A DNA stretch of 64,000 nt, taken from an archaeon (lineage in GTDB: Archaea; Micrarchaeota; Micrarchaeia; Anstonellales; Bilamarchaeaceae). A program made the translations under genes and the position numbers. Where the stretch lies: positions 1 through 64,000 of the forward strand of contig JAGVNI010000016.1 in the NCBI GenBank assembly GCA_020053355.1. Direction: 5' to 3'. Position 1 is the stretch's first letter; each line of letters starts with the position of its first letter. The notes beneath the pieces were generated by a model that worked only from the letters and a program-made list of their open reading frames with translations, searched no databases and had not been told where the DNA came from. Of this stretch, positions 12,001 to 20,100 are shown in pieces.

Positions 12001-14007
12001 CTCAGCGACCCGCTCACCTGGGGAACCCACTTGCGGAACATGAGCGGCTCACTTTATGTCAATGAGAACACCACATTGTGCGCCGACACCTACTCTATGG
12101 ACGCGAACGCGACCTCCCTGATGCCTTTGCTTTACATGAACGTCTCCAACATCTTCCTCGACTGCAACGACTCAATCCTCGACGGCATGGATTACGACGG
12201 TAAAGCGATACAGATTGGATACTCCGGGATGGGCGTCGACCCGCCTGCAGTGAATGACAGCATCCTGAACTGCTTTGTCCGGAACTTCGGCTACGCGTTC
12301 GTGCTTGAAAGCACCGTCAATGACAGCATCACGAACTGCACGGCCTTCAATAACACATTCAACGGGTTCGGGGTGTTCCTTGGCGGCAACATTAGCATGG
12401 ACGACACCCTGTCCCTGAAAAACCAGTATGGGTACTGGATGATGAGCACGGGCAACAACAGCGTAACGGACAGCGAATCGTCGAACAATACCCTATATGG
12501 AATCTACGAAGAAGCGTCCTCTTACGACCGGTATTCCAACATCTCCCTGCGCTTCAATGCGAATCACGGCATGTACTCCTACGCCTCCTATTATGCCGAT
12601 ATCGGCAACTGCACCGCTGAGAGCAACCAGGGCTCCGGCATAGTCCTCTCACGGGGCAAGAACCCGTACCAGTCCATGCATACTGTGCACGACTGCCTGG
12701 CATTCGGCAACTACTTCTATGGGATATACGTCAATGGGGCGTTCTCCAACATCATTTCCAATAACACGGCCCACAACCACGAGATTTACGGCGTTTACCT
12801 CGTCGACACCATGAACAACACGCTTGATGGCAATGATGCATACCAGAATGGCGAAGGCTTCTACCTTTCCGGCTCGATGCAGAACCGCATGGCCGATGAT
12901 TCTGCGGAGAGCAACACCGGATCGGGATACACTCTCGAAAACTCCCCGGAGAACAACCTGACTTCATGCAACGCAACCGGCAATGGCGGTTACGGCCTCC
13001 ACCTCGCAGGCTCCAACAGCACGCTGATAGACCCCTCATGGTTCTGCAACAACTCCTACGGCATTAGCGTCAACATGAGCAACGGCACGATAATCGACGA
13101 CTCCATCATGTGCAACAATAGCCAGTACGGCATCAGCATATCCGACTCGAACAACACCCTCATCAACCGCTCGTCAATCTACAGCAACGGCTACGGCCTG
13201 TACATGGTGAACGGCGACTACACGAACCTCACTCTCAGCAATGTGACGAACAACACGAATGACGGAATCCGCTTCGATGCCAACAGCGAAACGAATTCCC
13301 TCCTCTCCAGCATAGCATGCTTCAACGGCCTGGACGTCAACAACCAGGGCGTATCCGATGCCGGAACATCCGACAGCTGCGATTCATTCATAAACTGGGC
13401 GGAGAACGGCCACTATGGCTGCGAATACTCCTGCAGCTCCATGTGGCACCGCTTCTTCGGAAATGCCAACGGCTCGATTGTCCTCCGGGACAATAGCAGC
13501 TCGAACCTGTTCTTCGGCTGGAACGCGAGCGGGTTCAACATCTATTTCGCGGATTACGACTCGGATATCAGCTGGTACGACCTCCGTGCGGCCGGACGCG
13601 ACGCCTCGAATGCCAGCTCCGCAAACGATTTCACCGAGCTCGACACCGCCTTCAACACGACGCTATACGGCGACAACATCAACCTGACGTATTCGAGCGA
13701 CGGAAGCGCCCCCACCGAGACCGCGACCTACCAGGTTTACGGAGTGAGCATTCCGAACGTGCCTGTAGCGAACTCGACAAACTTCAACACCTCTTTCGAC
13801 ACCGGCATCCTCTGGGACGCGTCGGATGATACCGGCGACGGCCAATATGACGCGACGGACAAGGAATCGACCGTGTGGGTGGTCGCGGTGAACTCCTCTA
13901 CGGCGGATGTCTATGGCACATACGACTATCTCATCCAGGTGCCATATACGCTTTCAACCTACGAAGGCAGCAACGACCTCGTCTCCATCTACCTGGAACT
14001 CCGCTAA
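1..14007 (+). CDS. Giant beta-helix surface protein, 5' end outside window
   Basis: The frame is open from base 1 to the TAA at 14005-14007. The ATG at 214 is only an internal Met, and residues such as NNTAYSN repeats continue upstream of it, so at least 4668 residues are present and the N-terminus is missing. The protein is very rich in Asn, Ser, Thr, Tyr and Gly, with hundreds of N-x-S/T sequons. Most of it is short 'NN(T/L)AYxNxxxGFY'-type turns typical of right-handed parallel beta-helices (NosD/pectate-lyase-like). Nine linker modules of about 140-200 residues interrupt it; their hallmarks are ALPSG, KFVNIT, ELWKYNSSGW, TPDT and LDCNGY. The last 209 or so residues form a separate domain shared with the next gene. 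No C-terminal membrane segment or sorting signal is visible. By family knowledge such proteins are exported adhesins or cell-coat components. The exact role is unknown. Confidence 0.9.
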   Translation, partial: TSYSNPNYGFYSNYADYALFENNTAYSNSNGFYVVSNSHSVYSGNNASGNTEGFYVYYNNNNCNFTNNTGSMNSNRNFYILRNTNINLVNNTGRGSTWNIWVERTTSTNMSNNHIFNGSTFDFYAASYSSGAYNLSVSNLIIDNPYGNYTNFTNVSFNDTPMNLSTSFYMKWSGNTSALPSGRVSFANKYVNMINNTGIPVIESIVWHWTDGELGTQNESHFELWKYNTSANWTKLNNTPDTGGNTLSLRNMTFGSIYGILEWPVTSILGCSEISAPGIIYLGGNLAGASLSDSNYAGLSCVKISSSNVLLDCNGFNITNNGTAGTTMGILINSTSGQAYTNITMQNCPKVSGYTYGAYLPHAQSSVLNSTLYSNSYNLNASSGNVTVVNASLFNATVSDFTCSNNGASATTLNLSNVTFRRPAGDSTNYTSISLNDSVAASSFYSVSWSAEPAAIPSGNVSIKGKFVNITAISGTVSLDSVAFHWLQSDVSPYNESTFSLYEYNSSGWTLLNDTPDTTQNIISYASLVPHSVYGLLSSSDEPPEVCVNLSDAATFGDNIENLSGVFYVNDNASLCYGTYATTLSMLYINHSNIVLDCNGSILDGDDSGTATDYGIYINGFDNVTVTNCIIRDFYYGVLLTNASDYDTFRNVTSYSNTFHGFFNNDSDYTTFDNCTAYDQTGVSHYGFYLLNSQYNNLTDNLAYNNNASFYLSGSFFYSYDTLVNNSAINSTWRGFNIESYQNNLTDNTATGTAVYDGFYAYGSYNLFVNNTASGNARSGFWVATYDNNTFINNSAYGNAQHGYRLSNAANYNVFGNCSAFNNSQGGYYLDLSHYTRIENVTVNDNGDYGLYLYQSYVNLSDVRVYNHTTDVYVQYSSAGQSVYLWNVTIDNPSGTVQNYTKLDLYDYGVSTTFTMDWTSSPPTLPAERSSFAGKFLNITNTTGVVTIDSINWTWNESELAGGYSENQLELWKYNASGWIMLNDTPDSATNTLSLTSHDVGSTYALLEDNSTSAITDCVEITANGTYALASNLQGAPINASPVTGMACIKIAASNVTLDCDGYNITNNESGSTYGIVLNASLTNVTVRDCTGIGGYRAGIYLNDANDSVFRNNSVFNTASFGTIWGYYIAGTSYNNTFTLNQLHNLTQHGFKVASYATNNLITGNNIYDSAVGFSINGNNNTIEWNNISRCSSGVEVEGPSNNTIRSNLVQNISSGCFNTLGGATETRFINNTGFNCGAGFYVLGSGNLVANNTAYGGIGDAFEVFGSDSAYTNNTAYNNVNGFYIAYASGINLSGNLVYNNSQYGIVVEGVNNTRLSADRMYNNGLDLNVNATSAMDLYAANVIFDSPAGALANFTNLSINDTAPASSAYTINWTTNESAIPSGMSSFRQKFVNITPVAGSVSLDSVAWHWTSGETAGYTETSFALYEYNSSGWSAINSSPDTTNHEFVMAGLEPHSDYGILQSTSVNSCMVISTSGEYQLGSSLNGAPISASPLSGTACIKINASDVLLDCNGFSIANNGTGGLTRAVLALSDIRNVTVRNCPSLANYSYNIEFNRVNDSLITNNTLVNGFYDIIISASYGNNITGNVVESAITHGIFVNGTSNFARVANNTVHDVGSNGIYFASSPNGTADRNSVYGAGGDCISALSSMNVSITNNNASNCTNGIANWAGFYGASFDCRFENNTASNNSQHGFYIYAHRNSLVNNTAYGNTMEGFNLALENINASNLTAYDNGGDGIYLGYCLDCTLSNGDSHGNAGNGIYLGIAPNAWLADNRVYGNSLDLVINNTDASPMNVTLDNTLFLNPSGTLENYTNLTLHDVLNAVSSYSMNWTANESALPSNHVSFGQKFVNITRQGGTVSIDYLAWLWLDSEPGAENESSFELWKQNSSGWSALNITPDTGANTLSLYNHDPGSIYAVLRDLEQNCPVIEAAGTYSMGKNYTGAPNDASPVIGMACVKINASNVFFDCNGYSITHNGSSNTYGIIAGADITNVTIQNCPDITGYHRGINFHYVNDSIIRNVTLFNNSYDGLYVNHSSRNLIDSNRFVNNTWNGMYMLLLSDYNNITNNNVSGHRTWGLMVTNGAEHNNVSDNMAFDNMGCGIDVGGLEGATVAGNLAYNNGNATTPGNGICIGGANVTAWNNTARNNSRDGFWVDGGNHTFRDNLAELNMHSGFHLEDALLINLENNTIRDNGYDGVNIHGGGNNTIGLNNISGNTLSGINASWGGEGDPTRNNTISGNEIHSNGQDGIRLDVANQTVIIGNHLYNNSADLFIGDYSGYDNNVLNITNLIIDNPAGDYANFTNLSLNDSYEAFSEYAVNYTINSASPPSKLYKFHDKFVNITSSSGSPSIDALAFSWADAELSGFDESKLEMWKYNSSGWENQNAVLDAGANTLVAYGVGSFSDFGILENNRTKCGVINSPGEYVLEQNLTGSPIQLVPGNDSACIWLNSSDIHLDCQGHSITGNATHNGTNLTFAIYGTALENVVISNCILSNYSTGMSASMTNGTLFNNTAFNNTHPGYFSTDRKGYGFIIIATDSNISFNNATGNNAGMRLETTSSRVFNNSGYGSLNHGFVLSELEYSTLENNTVCGSEREGFFFLGDTFGNVFRNNTICNNSRSGFFVDNGVYVFFNNSVDGNHLYGNAFNGVHFSTEVGWIDKNDNVFSNNLIHGNNQSGIYYYSDGTADLNNTFINNTLFSNLGDPDGADFFSTAYNTTMNTTYFNATSVSMSYFDNLYINAVNSPGPAPSDYASFHDKYVEIENYTETPPTVNEVLFHYTDAELSGFNEARLVVLIWDGGSWSPLANQSVDESGNFIRTTNLSQFGYTYGLFENTSTNCPIITTPGNYTQDQNYTGAPNDASEVSLGNMACLKIAASNVTWDCSGYSIANNGTSDAFGILLNGSQTNVTVINCPSVSGYYVGAYIYSAENSTFRNVTVNGSYVCFEVFDPWGTGLGRNLLDNDTAYNCSNSAFYLQSTKSNNITNSLAYDFGSQGYLVAGSVGYGNAEDNLLANNTARDSVSSGFSLSQYSTRTTLFNNTAYNLTFGDGFSAASSTQNNFTNNTAYNDYRGFFLQADDNSLNGNDAHDNSDAAFYLSSAKRNNLTGNIAYGNANSAWSGTFFLLSSYNNSLVNNSAWNNTLAGFYLNSAEDNSLENNTAWTSQFGFYLASANRNNLSGNLAYNHSVGDIYSYASSSCLYSDNTARDSPAGIQLLAVSENNTLEGNEAYNESYGFWVSESNGNTLLSNLAHECLVGIVVNQYSNQTNMTGNEAYNCSNNGIQISYTNSTYSYNNTAYQNGQYGIMLYAANSTSSYFDKAYGNTLYQLLIMSVSDSNLFSNTMLYGGQRGAEVEGSSNNSFIGITAANSSGYGFYIYDSNTTYIDGPHFYNSSGWDFGVSSAGISRSFNMDKGWFDNPLGNFANYTELYIEDSVEAGTSYEIKWTANGSTLPASRFSFAEKWVDVTAVSGPVSIDEINWTWTDGEVTAGGYNESKFELWKYNSTGWTLENATPDISANALGMYGMNPASEYGILENNFSARGCMEINASGSYSMNESAFGAPYNAAPLSDYACIKIEASDVLFDCAGYNITYDGTASGTTYGILLNGSISNVTVQNCPNVTNYTYGVYVFDSDGNHISNVTSFSNGYAGVMLDSSVSNNVSASVSDWSSNSGFIIGNGSNGNIVAGCTASNSTMNGFYVSDSADNNITGNNASYGSYGFYLYNMSGYMSGNTAHDNEVKGFIGSSIGNLSFLGNTARDNGGAGMEFSTINESLISGSYSFGNAGTGILVYVASATNITNNTAYLNDGDGLQFASSADGILENNTAFGNGQCGLYISSANATVAGTHLFNDSVEACIDTGKFITATVVFSNLTIDSPAGIFQNYTSLNMTDTLDPQTAIAINWTGNPAALPADRFSFAQKYVNITASGTPTPSIDSIEFTWQQAEVALPYSENLFELWEYNSSGWSYLNLTPDTSLNLLSQYNLVPSQSDYALLQNNYTGCVNLSDPLTWGTHLRNMSGSLYVNENTTLCADTYSMDANATSLMPLLYMNVSNIFLDCNDSILDGMDYDGKAIQIGYSGMGVDPPAVNDSILNCFVRNFGYAFVLESTVNDSITNCTAFNNTFNGFGVFLGGNISMDDTLSLKNQYGYWMMSTGNNSVTDSESSNNTLYGIYEEASSYDRYSNISLRFNANHGMYSYASYYADIGNCTAESNQGSGIVLSRGKNPYQSMHTVHDCLAFGNYFYGIYVNGAFSNIISNNTAHNHEIYGVYLVDTMNNTLDGNDAYQNGEGFYLSGSMQNRMADDSAESNTGSGYTLENSPENNLTSCNATGNGGYGLHLAGSNSTLIDPSWFCNNSYGISVNMSNGTIIDDSIMCNNSQYGISISDSNNTLINRSSIYSNGYGLYMVNGDYTNLTLSNVTNNTNDGIRFDANSETNSLLSSIACFNGLDVNNQGVSDAGTSDSCDSFINWAENGHYGCEYSCSSMWHRFFGNANGSIVLRDNSSSNLFFGWNASGFNIYFADYDSDISWYDLRAAGRDASNASSANDFTELDTAFNTTLYGDNINLTYSSDGSAPTETATYQVYGVSIPNVPVANSTNFNTSFDTGILWDASDDTGDGQYDATDKESTVWVVAVNSSTADVYGTYDYLIQVPYTLSTYEGSNDLVSIYLELR
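415..12220 (+). repeat. Nine long-period linker/beta-helix modules
   Basis: Degenerate protein-level repeat. Linker modules begin near 415, 1237, 2650, 4020, 5390, 6865, 8195, 10225 and 11595, so the period is mostly 1.3-1.5 kb. Each has the order (I/S)DNPxG, NYTNLSLNDS, NWTxNxSALPSG, KFVNIT, SIDSxxWxW, FELWKYNSSGW, TPDT, YGIL, Cys, G(T/E)Y, GAP, AC(I/V)KI and LDCNGY, and is followed by a beta-helix stretch of variable length. Copies 2 and 9 share a variant second half (VNLSD, CxGTY/CADTY, ILDG). Divergence is high enough that the DNA is not obviously repetitive. Confidence 0.85.
13378..14004 (+). other. Shared C-terminal domain (copy 1)
   Basis: Region of about 209 residues starting at CDSFINWAEN, with CEYSCSSMWHRFFGNANG, an F(A)DYDS motif, ELDT(A/S)FNT, TYSSDGSAP, FNTSFDTGILWD and a terminal YEGSND(L/V)xSxYxEL. 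The same domain ends the 3435-residue protein at 23820-24440. Its strictly C-terminal position in two otherwise different giant proteins suggests an anchoring, export or assembly role. I recognise no named family. Confidence 0.8.
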
Positions 14008-14046
14008 ATTGCCCCCCGCGCGGGCCGTGCCCTTCCGTCTAATCTC

Positions 14047-14065
14047 TTATATCTATTTTTTATAT
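14047..14065 (+). terminator. T-rich tract after the first giant gene
   Basis: A pyrimidine- and T-rich run with a six-T stretch lies 40-60 bases after the stop codon. Archaeal termination often uses T-tracts without a hairpin, so this is a plausible terminator. Confidence 0.4.
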
Positions 14066-14098
14066 CAAATCAGAACAGCATCTACGACAACTTCCATT

Positions 14099-14110
14099 AT
14101 TATATATATT
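14099..14110 (+). promoter_or_regulatory. TATA box for the second giant gene
   Basis: A run of alternating T and A centred about 32 bp before the ATG at 14136, in an AT-rich stretch flanked by GC-rich coding DNA. The spacing fits an archaeal TATA box with a very short leader. No Shine-Dalgarno is seen. Confidence 0.6.
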
Positions 14111-14135
14111 ACTAGGGACTTCAATACTGGTTTAA

Positions 14136-17100
14136 ATGGCGGAAGGAATCCAAGAAAACACGGCAAAGGCAGTGATGCCACTGCTCATTTTCCCCCTTTT
14201 CCTCAGCCTGCTCACTATGACGCAGCTTGTGAATGTCACCCATGTCGAAGGCCTTGCAGACGATTTTTCCGGCATGGTTCTTGAAGCCGTCACCGCCAGC
14301 TCAACATACGACGTACCATACGAAGTCCTTGAGAAACAGGATGGGGAGTGGATTCTCGTCAATGCGACATTGCCCGAAGAGAACTACACCCTCAATGTCC
14401 TATCCTCTTCCTCTTCTGAATCAAATCCCGGCGAATCCGGGCTCTCCGAGCCATACATCACGGACGTCACATTCCAGGACGGCCTCCTGCCCGATTTCTC
14501 CAACCTCATCGTCTCTTATGAATCGGCCGGCGGCCCCCCTGCCGAAATCCCACACTCATTCATCGCCGTAGAACCGGGAAGCTGGGCCACCCTTGCCCTT
14601 GAGCGCGCGCCTGAACCGGATGAAAGCATCATTTTCGCAGCGCATCTGGAAGAGCCGGCCAACCCTTCCGGGAACGAAACCGGTTCCGATGTGACTACGC
14701 CGGAACCTGTTATCCCAGAAACCCCAGAAACCCCCGAATCCAACGAAACCAGCCCTGAACCCCCGCAAGAACCTGTCCTTCCAGATGATGGCAATGAAAC
14801 CGGGTTCTCAGAAAACGGGACTTCAATGAACGAGACCCAGGCTGCCGGATTACCCGAACCCGAGCCGGCTCTGAATGAAACAACCGATGGCATCTTGAAC
14901 GAGACCGACGATGGCATCTACGTTTCAGACGACTCGGAGAATTCAACCCTTCTCATCCCCGGGAACTACACTATCGAGGCGATAAACGAGACGAACGAGA
15001 CCATCGGGCTTTATGCCAATCTAGATTCGCTGGTAAATCTCACGAACGAAACCCTGGGGAACGAAACGCAAGGCTTGGATGCAACCGGCGGATTCGTCCC
15101 GCCTGAGTTCCCAGCATCATGGGGCAAACCCACCAGCCAGAAATTCCAGGTCCGCGGCTCGAAAGGCAGGTCTTTTGATGCCGATATCTCGATTTCACGG
15201 AACGGGGCCGAGGTTTCATTCGGCATCGGCAAAGGCATGCCCGGTTTCGGTGTCCCTGGCGGCAAATTCGACATAGCGATAAAACCTGACAAAAACAAGT
15301 CCGGGTCCAAGGAAGAGCGGCCCTTCGCGCCAATCGAGGAGGTGAGGCTAAAAGACGTCGACCTCTCATCCGGGGACGGGTTCGATTTGGGCCTTGAATA
15401 CCTCTCTCCGAACGAATTGCCATTCGGAAAGAGCGCCAGGCAGGCATTCGCAATCGACCCGACCATGCTGTCCTTCACGTCCGGCGAGGTTTCGGTGCGT
15501 GCAAAGGGCAGCGAGCTGTATAAATGCGCGGAATGGGACTTCGAAGGCCAACTCTGCACCGGCTCATGGGAATGGCAGGCGGACATCGTTCCGGGCGAAA
15601 TCTACACGATATCAATCGGCCCTGACGACCCAGCATGGGCGGAATACAATACGACATACGGCGCGCCAAGGTGCGGCAACTCGTCATCCCCCTGCTACGC
15701 CAACTCCTCGCTCCTCCAGTCGCGCGACAGCCTCGTCACACCCGAACCGAACCAGCCGAACACGCTTGATTCCTGCGCAGACGGCTCATCCGGCATATAC
15801 TGGATGGACGAATCGGTCGAGAACATCACGGTGACCGACCTCAACGGCACGACCTTCAACGCAGGCGACACGGTTAGCGTGACCGCGACGGTTTATTGCT
15901 TCGACGCTACGAGCGACAACATTAATTTCCTCTACACCAGTTCCGCATCCAGCCCGTCCTGGACGACCGTCGGATACACCGACCCCTGCCCTTTGATAGG
16001 CGTGAATACGATAACCAAGACATTCGTCCTAGACTCGGTTCCGGGCGAGCATGCCGTCCGCGTGACAATCCAGTTCCTGGGCGATACCGCGACAACATGC
16101 GGCGCCGGCTCCTACGACGACAATGATGACGTCGCATTCATGGTGAACGGCACCGATGTCCCCCAGCCCGGCGATGCAGTGATGGCCTACCGCTCGAACA
16201 CCGGCGTCTTCGGTGTCAACTCGCCGAAAATCCGGTTCTGGAACGCGAGCGGCGCAGGGGCATGGGGCCGGGAAATCGAGCTCCAGAGCGCTGGTTCGCC
16301 AGTCCGGTTCGCACGGGCAGCATGGTCGCCTTTATCCTCCAAGGTGGTCGTAGTCACACAGAGCGATGACGGCAACCTTGACGGATATGTATGCATGGCA
16401 AACTGCTCAAGGCCCGGAAGCTGGTCATACTCTTCAAACATCGGAGCTGTCCTCGCTACCACGCCGCCTCGGCGCTTCGACATCGCATTCGAGACCTCGA
16501 CCGGAGACCTCATCCTCACATACTCGGTGGTCAGCGCGAACACAGCCCGAGACCTGGCGTACAAGGTCCTGCCATCTGGCACGTCCAGCTTCAGCGGGCT
16601 AACCGAGCAATACCTGGACGATTCCGTCCACGCGACGAATCTCGTATACTCCTGGGTGCGGATGGATTCGAAACCCGGCAACAGCCAGGAAATCGCCCTC
16701 GTCGCGTTCGACGTTACTGATAGCGACATCAATTCATGGATTTGGAACGGGAGCGCCTGGAATAACCAGACTGAAATATCCAATGCCGCGGCCTCCACGG
16801 CCGGTTACGAGGCGCTGGCAATCCGCTATGCGGCAGACGGAAGCGTCGCCATGGTGATGGGTGCCGAAGGGGCCAACGGCACCGTGGACTCAAAATACTG
16901 GAACGGCTCCGCGTGGTCTTCGGCCATCACCTTCGATGTCGATGGCACTGACCTGAATGACGTCAGGTGGGCGAATTTGAAAGCCGACCCGGCCTCAGAC
17001 GACCTGCAGGCTGTTTTCACCGACAACGGCGCAGACCTCACAACCGCATACTGGAACGGCTCCACCTGGTCAGTCACGACCGGAATGGACAACGCAATCG

Positions 17101-20100
17101 ATAGCGCCGTGGCGAGGTCCGCGGACTTCGAATGGAATCTGACAGGCTCGGTCGGCCGCCTCGTCTGGGATACCGATGGCGCTGGCACGACGCTGAGCCA
17201 GAGGCCATGCACCCCCCAGTGCACCGGGACGACCGCCACTTCTTCCGCATATGCAGGGACCGGGGCCTGGGTCACGATGTGGCGCAACCCATCCTCCGCC
17301 GGAAACGTCCGCATCCTATCGGCGCGCCTGAATTCGTTCTTCGACATCGGCTCATACTCATTCAGCAGCGCATCCGCATTCTCGAACTACGGGGATGCCG
17401 CGATAACCTCAGACACGACCGTCTCGACATTCGAATCATACAGCATCGCATTCAACACCTCTGATGCCACGCCCCCCTTCATCAACTTCACCGCGCCGAC
17501 GCCGCTAAACAACACCGTCATCTACGTCGACAACGCGTATATCAACGTGACAGTCACCGACAATACCGCGGTCAACACCGTGACGCTGGAGTGGAACGGC
17601 ACAAACCAGACAATCAATAACACATCGGGGACTTCATGGGAAATCAACAAGACCGGCCTCGTTCCGGGCGTCTACACCTACCGCGTTTTCGCCAATGACA
17701 GCTCCGGCAACCTGAACGTCTCAGAAACGAGGCGGCTGGTGTACGGCTCAAGGCCGAGCGTCATAGTGCTTGACCCGCAAGGCGGGACATACGACCAGTC
17801 CAGCTACATACCTATTGCGATAAACGCGACCGACAGCGACAACATCAGCAAGGCAATCGCGACAATCACCCTGCCAAACAGCACCCAAGAGAATATCACC
17901 CTGGTCATTTCCCCCCCCGGCGATAATTTCAATTTCAATACGATTGGCATCGCATGGTTCATTGAGAACTGGTCAATCAGCCCCTCACAGACCTGCGTAG
18001 CCGACATCAACGGCACGGTCCCCGGCAAGGCATTCACCTCGCTTTACGGCGACGGAAGCCCATATTCGGATACCTACTGCTCCCTTGTAACGACACGCCC
18101 CCTCTACGGGGATTTCGACCTGAACGTCTCATTCGACATCCTGGCAAGCGACGGCGTCGACAACGCGATAAATTTCAAGCTCACAGAAGACCGCTCTTCA
18201 TTTTCCTCAAAACAGGCGTTCCTGTCTCTTGGGAACTGGACCGGAGAGGGGCGGACCTACGACGTTTTCGTGGACGACGGCAGCACGTCCGGCTACATGC
18301 TGACCCGGGATACCGACGACACTGCCGGCAAATTCCGCATAACCCGCTCCGGAGACAATTTCACCTTCTACACCTGGAACAATACCGATTCCTCATGGAC
18401 ACTCGAGAATTCGTCCATACTCAACATGAGCACGGTCCTATTCATCACCATGGAATCCGAATCCGCCTTCGCAGGCTGGGGTACGATGAACGTGACCTGG
18501 GACAACCTCACGATAATCAAATCGCCCTATTATATCGGTTCGTTCAACAACACGGGGCAGACTGGCCTCTACAACATCGCTTTCTACGTGAACGACACCC
18601 TGAACGCCGTGAACGACAGCGAGACGGCGAATTTCACGATTGCCGCGATTAACGACCCGCCCACGGTGCCTTTCATACTGGCCCCGACCATTGGACAGAA
18701 CGTCTATGGCGAATTCAACATCACCTGGAGCTCTGTGATCGAAGAGGAGAACGACACCGTGCAGTTCAATATCACGCTCCTGAACAGCGACGGCTCGGAC
18801 AATGCGACAATCGTAGCGGATTATGGGAACGCTTCGGCCACCAATTACCCCTGGGACACGAGCGTATATCCGGACGGCGAATATTCCATGCGCGTCACGG
18901 TCTATGAGAACGAGACTGTCGACGGCTTGGACAACAGCTACACCCTTGCGGGAACCTTCTTCATCAACAACGCCGTGCCGAGCGTGGTCGTCATCGCTCC
19001 CCTCGGCGGGGATTATCCCGACTGCCTGCCGGTATCAATTTCAATCAACGCAAGCGATTCCGGCGGCATCGATACTGCAATCGCCACAATCACCCTGCCG
19101 GACAATACCTCGGTGAACATCACCCTCGACGGCGGCCAAACCAGCGATAATTTCTCCGTGGATTCAATGGGCGCGGACTGGATTGACGAGGCCACCCTGG
19201 TCGGGCCGTCGCAGGTATGCACCGTGGACATTGACACCTCCGTCCCGGGCGCGGCATACACCTCGCTCGAAGGCCCGGACGGCCTGCCGCTTACGACCAC
19301 CCTATGTTCGGCAATATCGAGCCAGGCGATTGACGGCGATTTCGACATTTCAATCGATTTCAGCATCACCGGCTCGTCATCGATAGACCATGCGCTCAAT
19401 TTCCAGGTCCTCGAAACCCAAAGCTCGGCTGATGCGACCAAGCTGGTCTTCATGACGCTTTCGAACTGGACCGGCCTCGGCCAGAACTACGAGATTTACG
19501 TGAATGACGGCAACATCACGGATTATGTCATGCAGAGGCCGACAAACGACACGTCCGGCCGCTTCCGCATCGTGCGCCAAGCCAATAATTTCACATTCTA
19601 CATCTGGAACAACACCGCTAGCGCATGGGACCTGGAGACAGTCGATTTCAGCGAATACAACCTCAGCCGCGCCCTCTACGTCTCTTTCGAATCAGAGTCG
19701 GATTATCCAGGCTGGGGCACGATGAATGTCAGCTGGGACAATTTCAACGCGACTTACAGCAACAACACGTTCGCCATGTTCACCGACACCTGCCAAATCG
19801 GCCTCTATAATGTGAGCTTCTACGTGAACGACACGCTCGGTTCAGTGAACGATACGGAAAAGACCAACTTCACGATTGTTGATATCAACAACCCCCCATC
19901 AAGCCCATACATACTGGCCCCGGCAAACGGCGACATCATCAGCGGCCAATTCAACATCACCGGCACGCAGGTGTTCGACCAGGAGAACGACAGCCTGCGC
20001 ATGAATATCACCCTGCTCAACCCCGATTACACCTTCAACAGCACGATTGCCTCGGATGTGGGGAATGCAACCGCCACCTTCTATGAATGGGATACGACGA

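Noticed and set aside
1-14007. CRISPR-like or satellite DNA because of repeated AACAACACC words
   Set aside because: The words are codons for NNT/NN in a beta-helix protein; no fixed-length repeat/spacer pattern.
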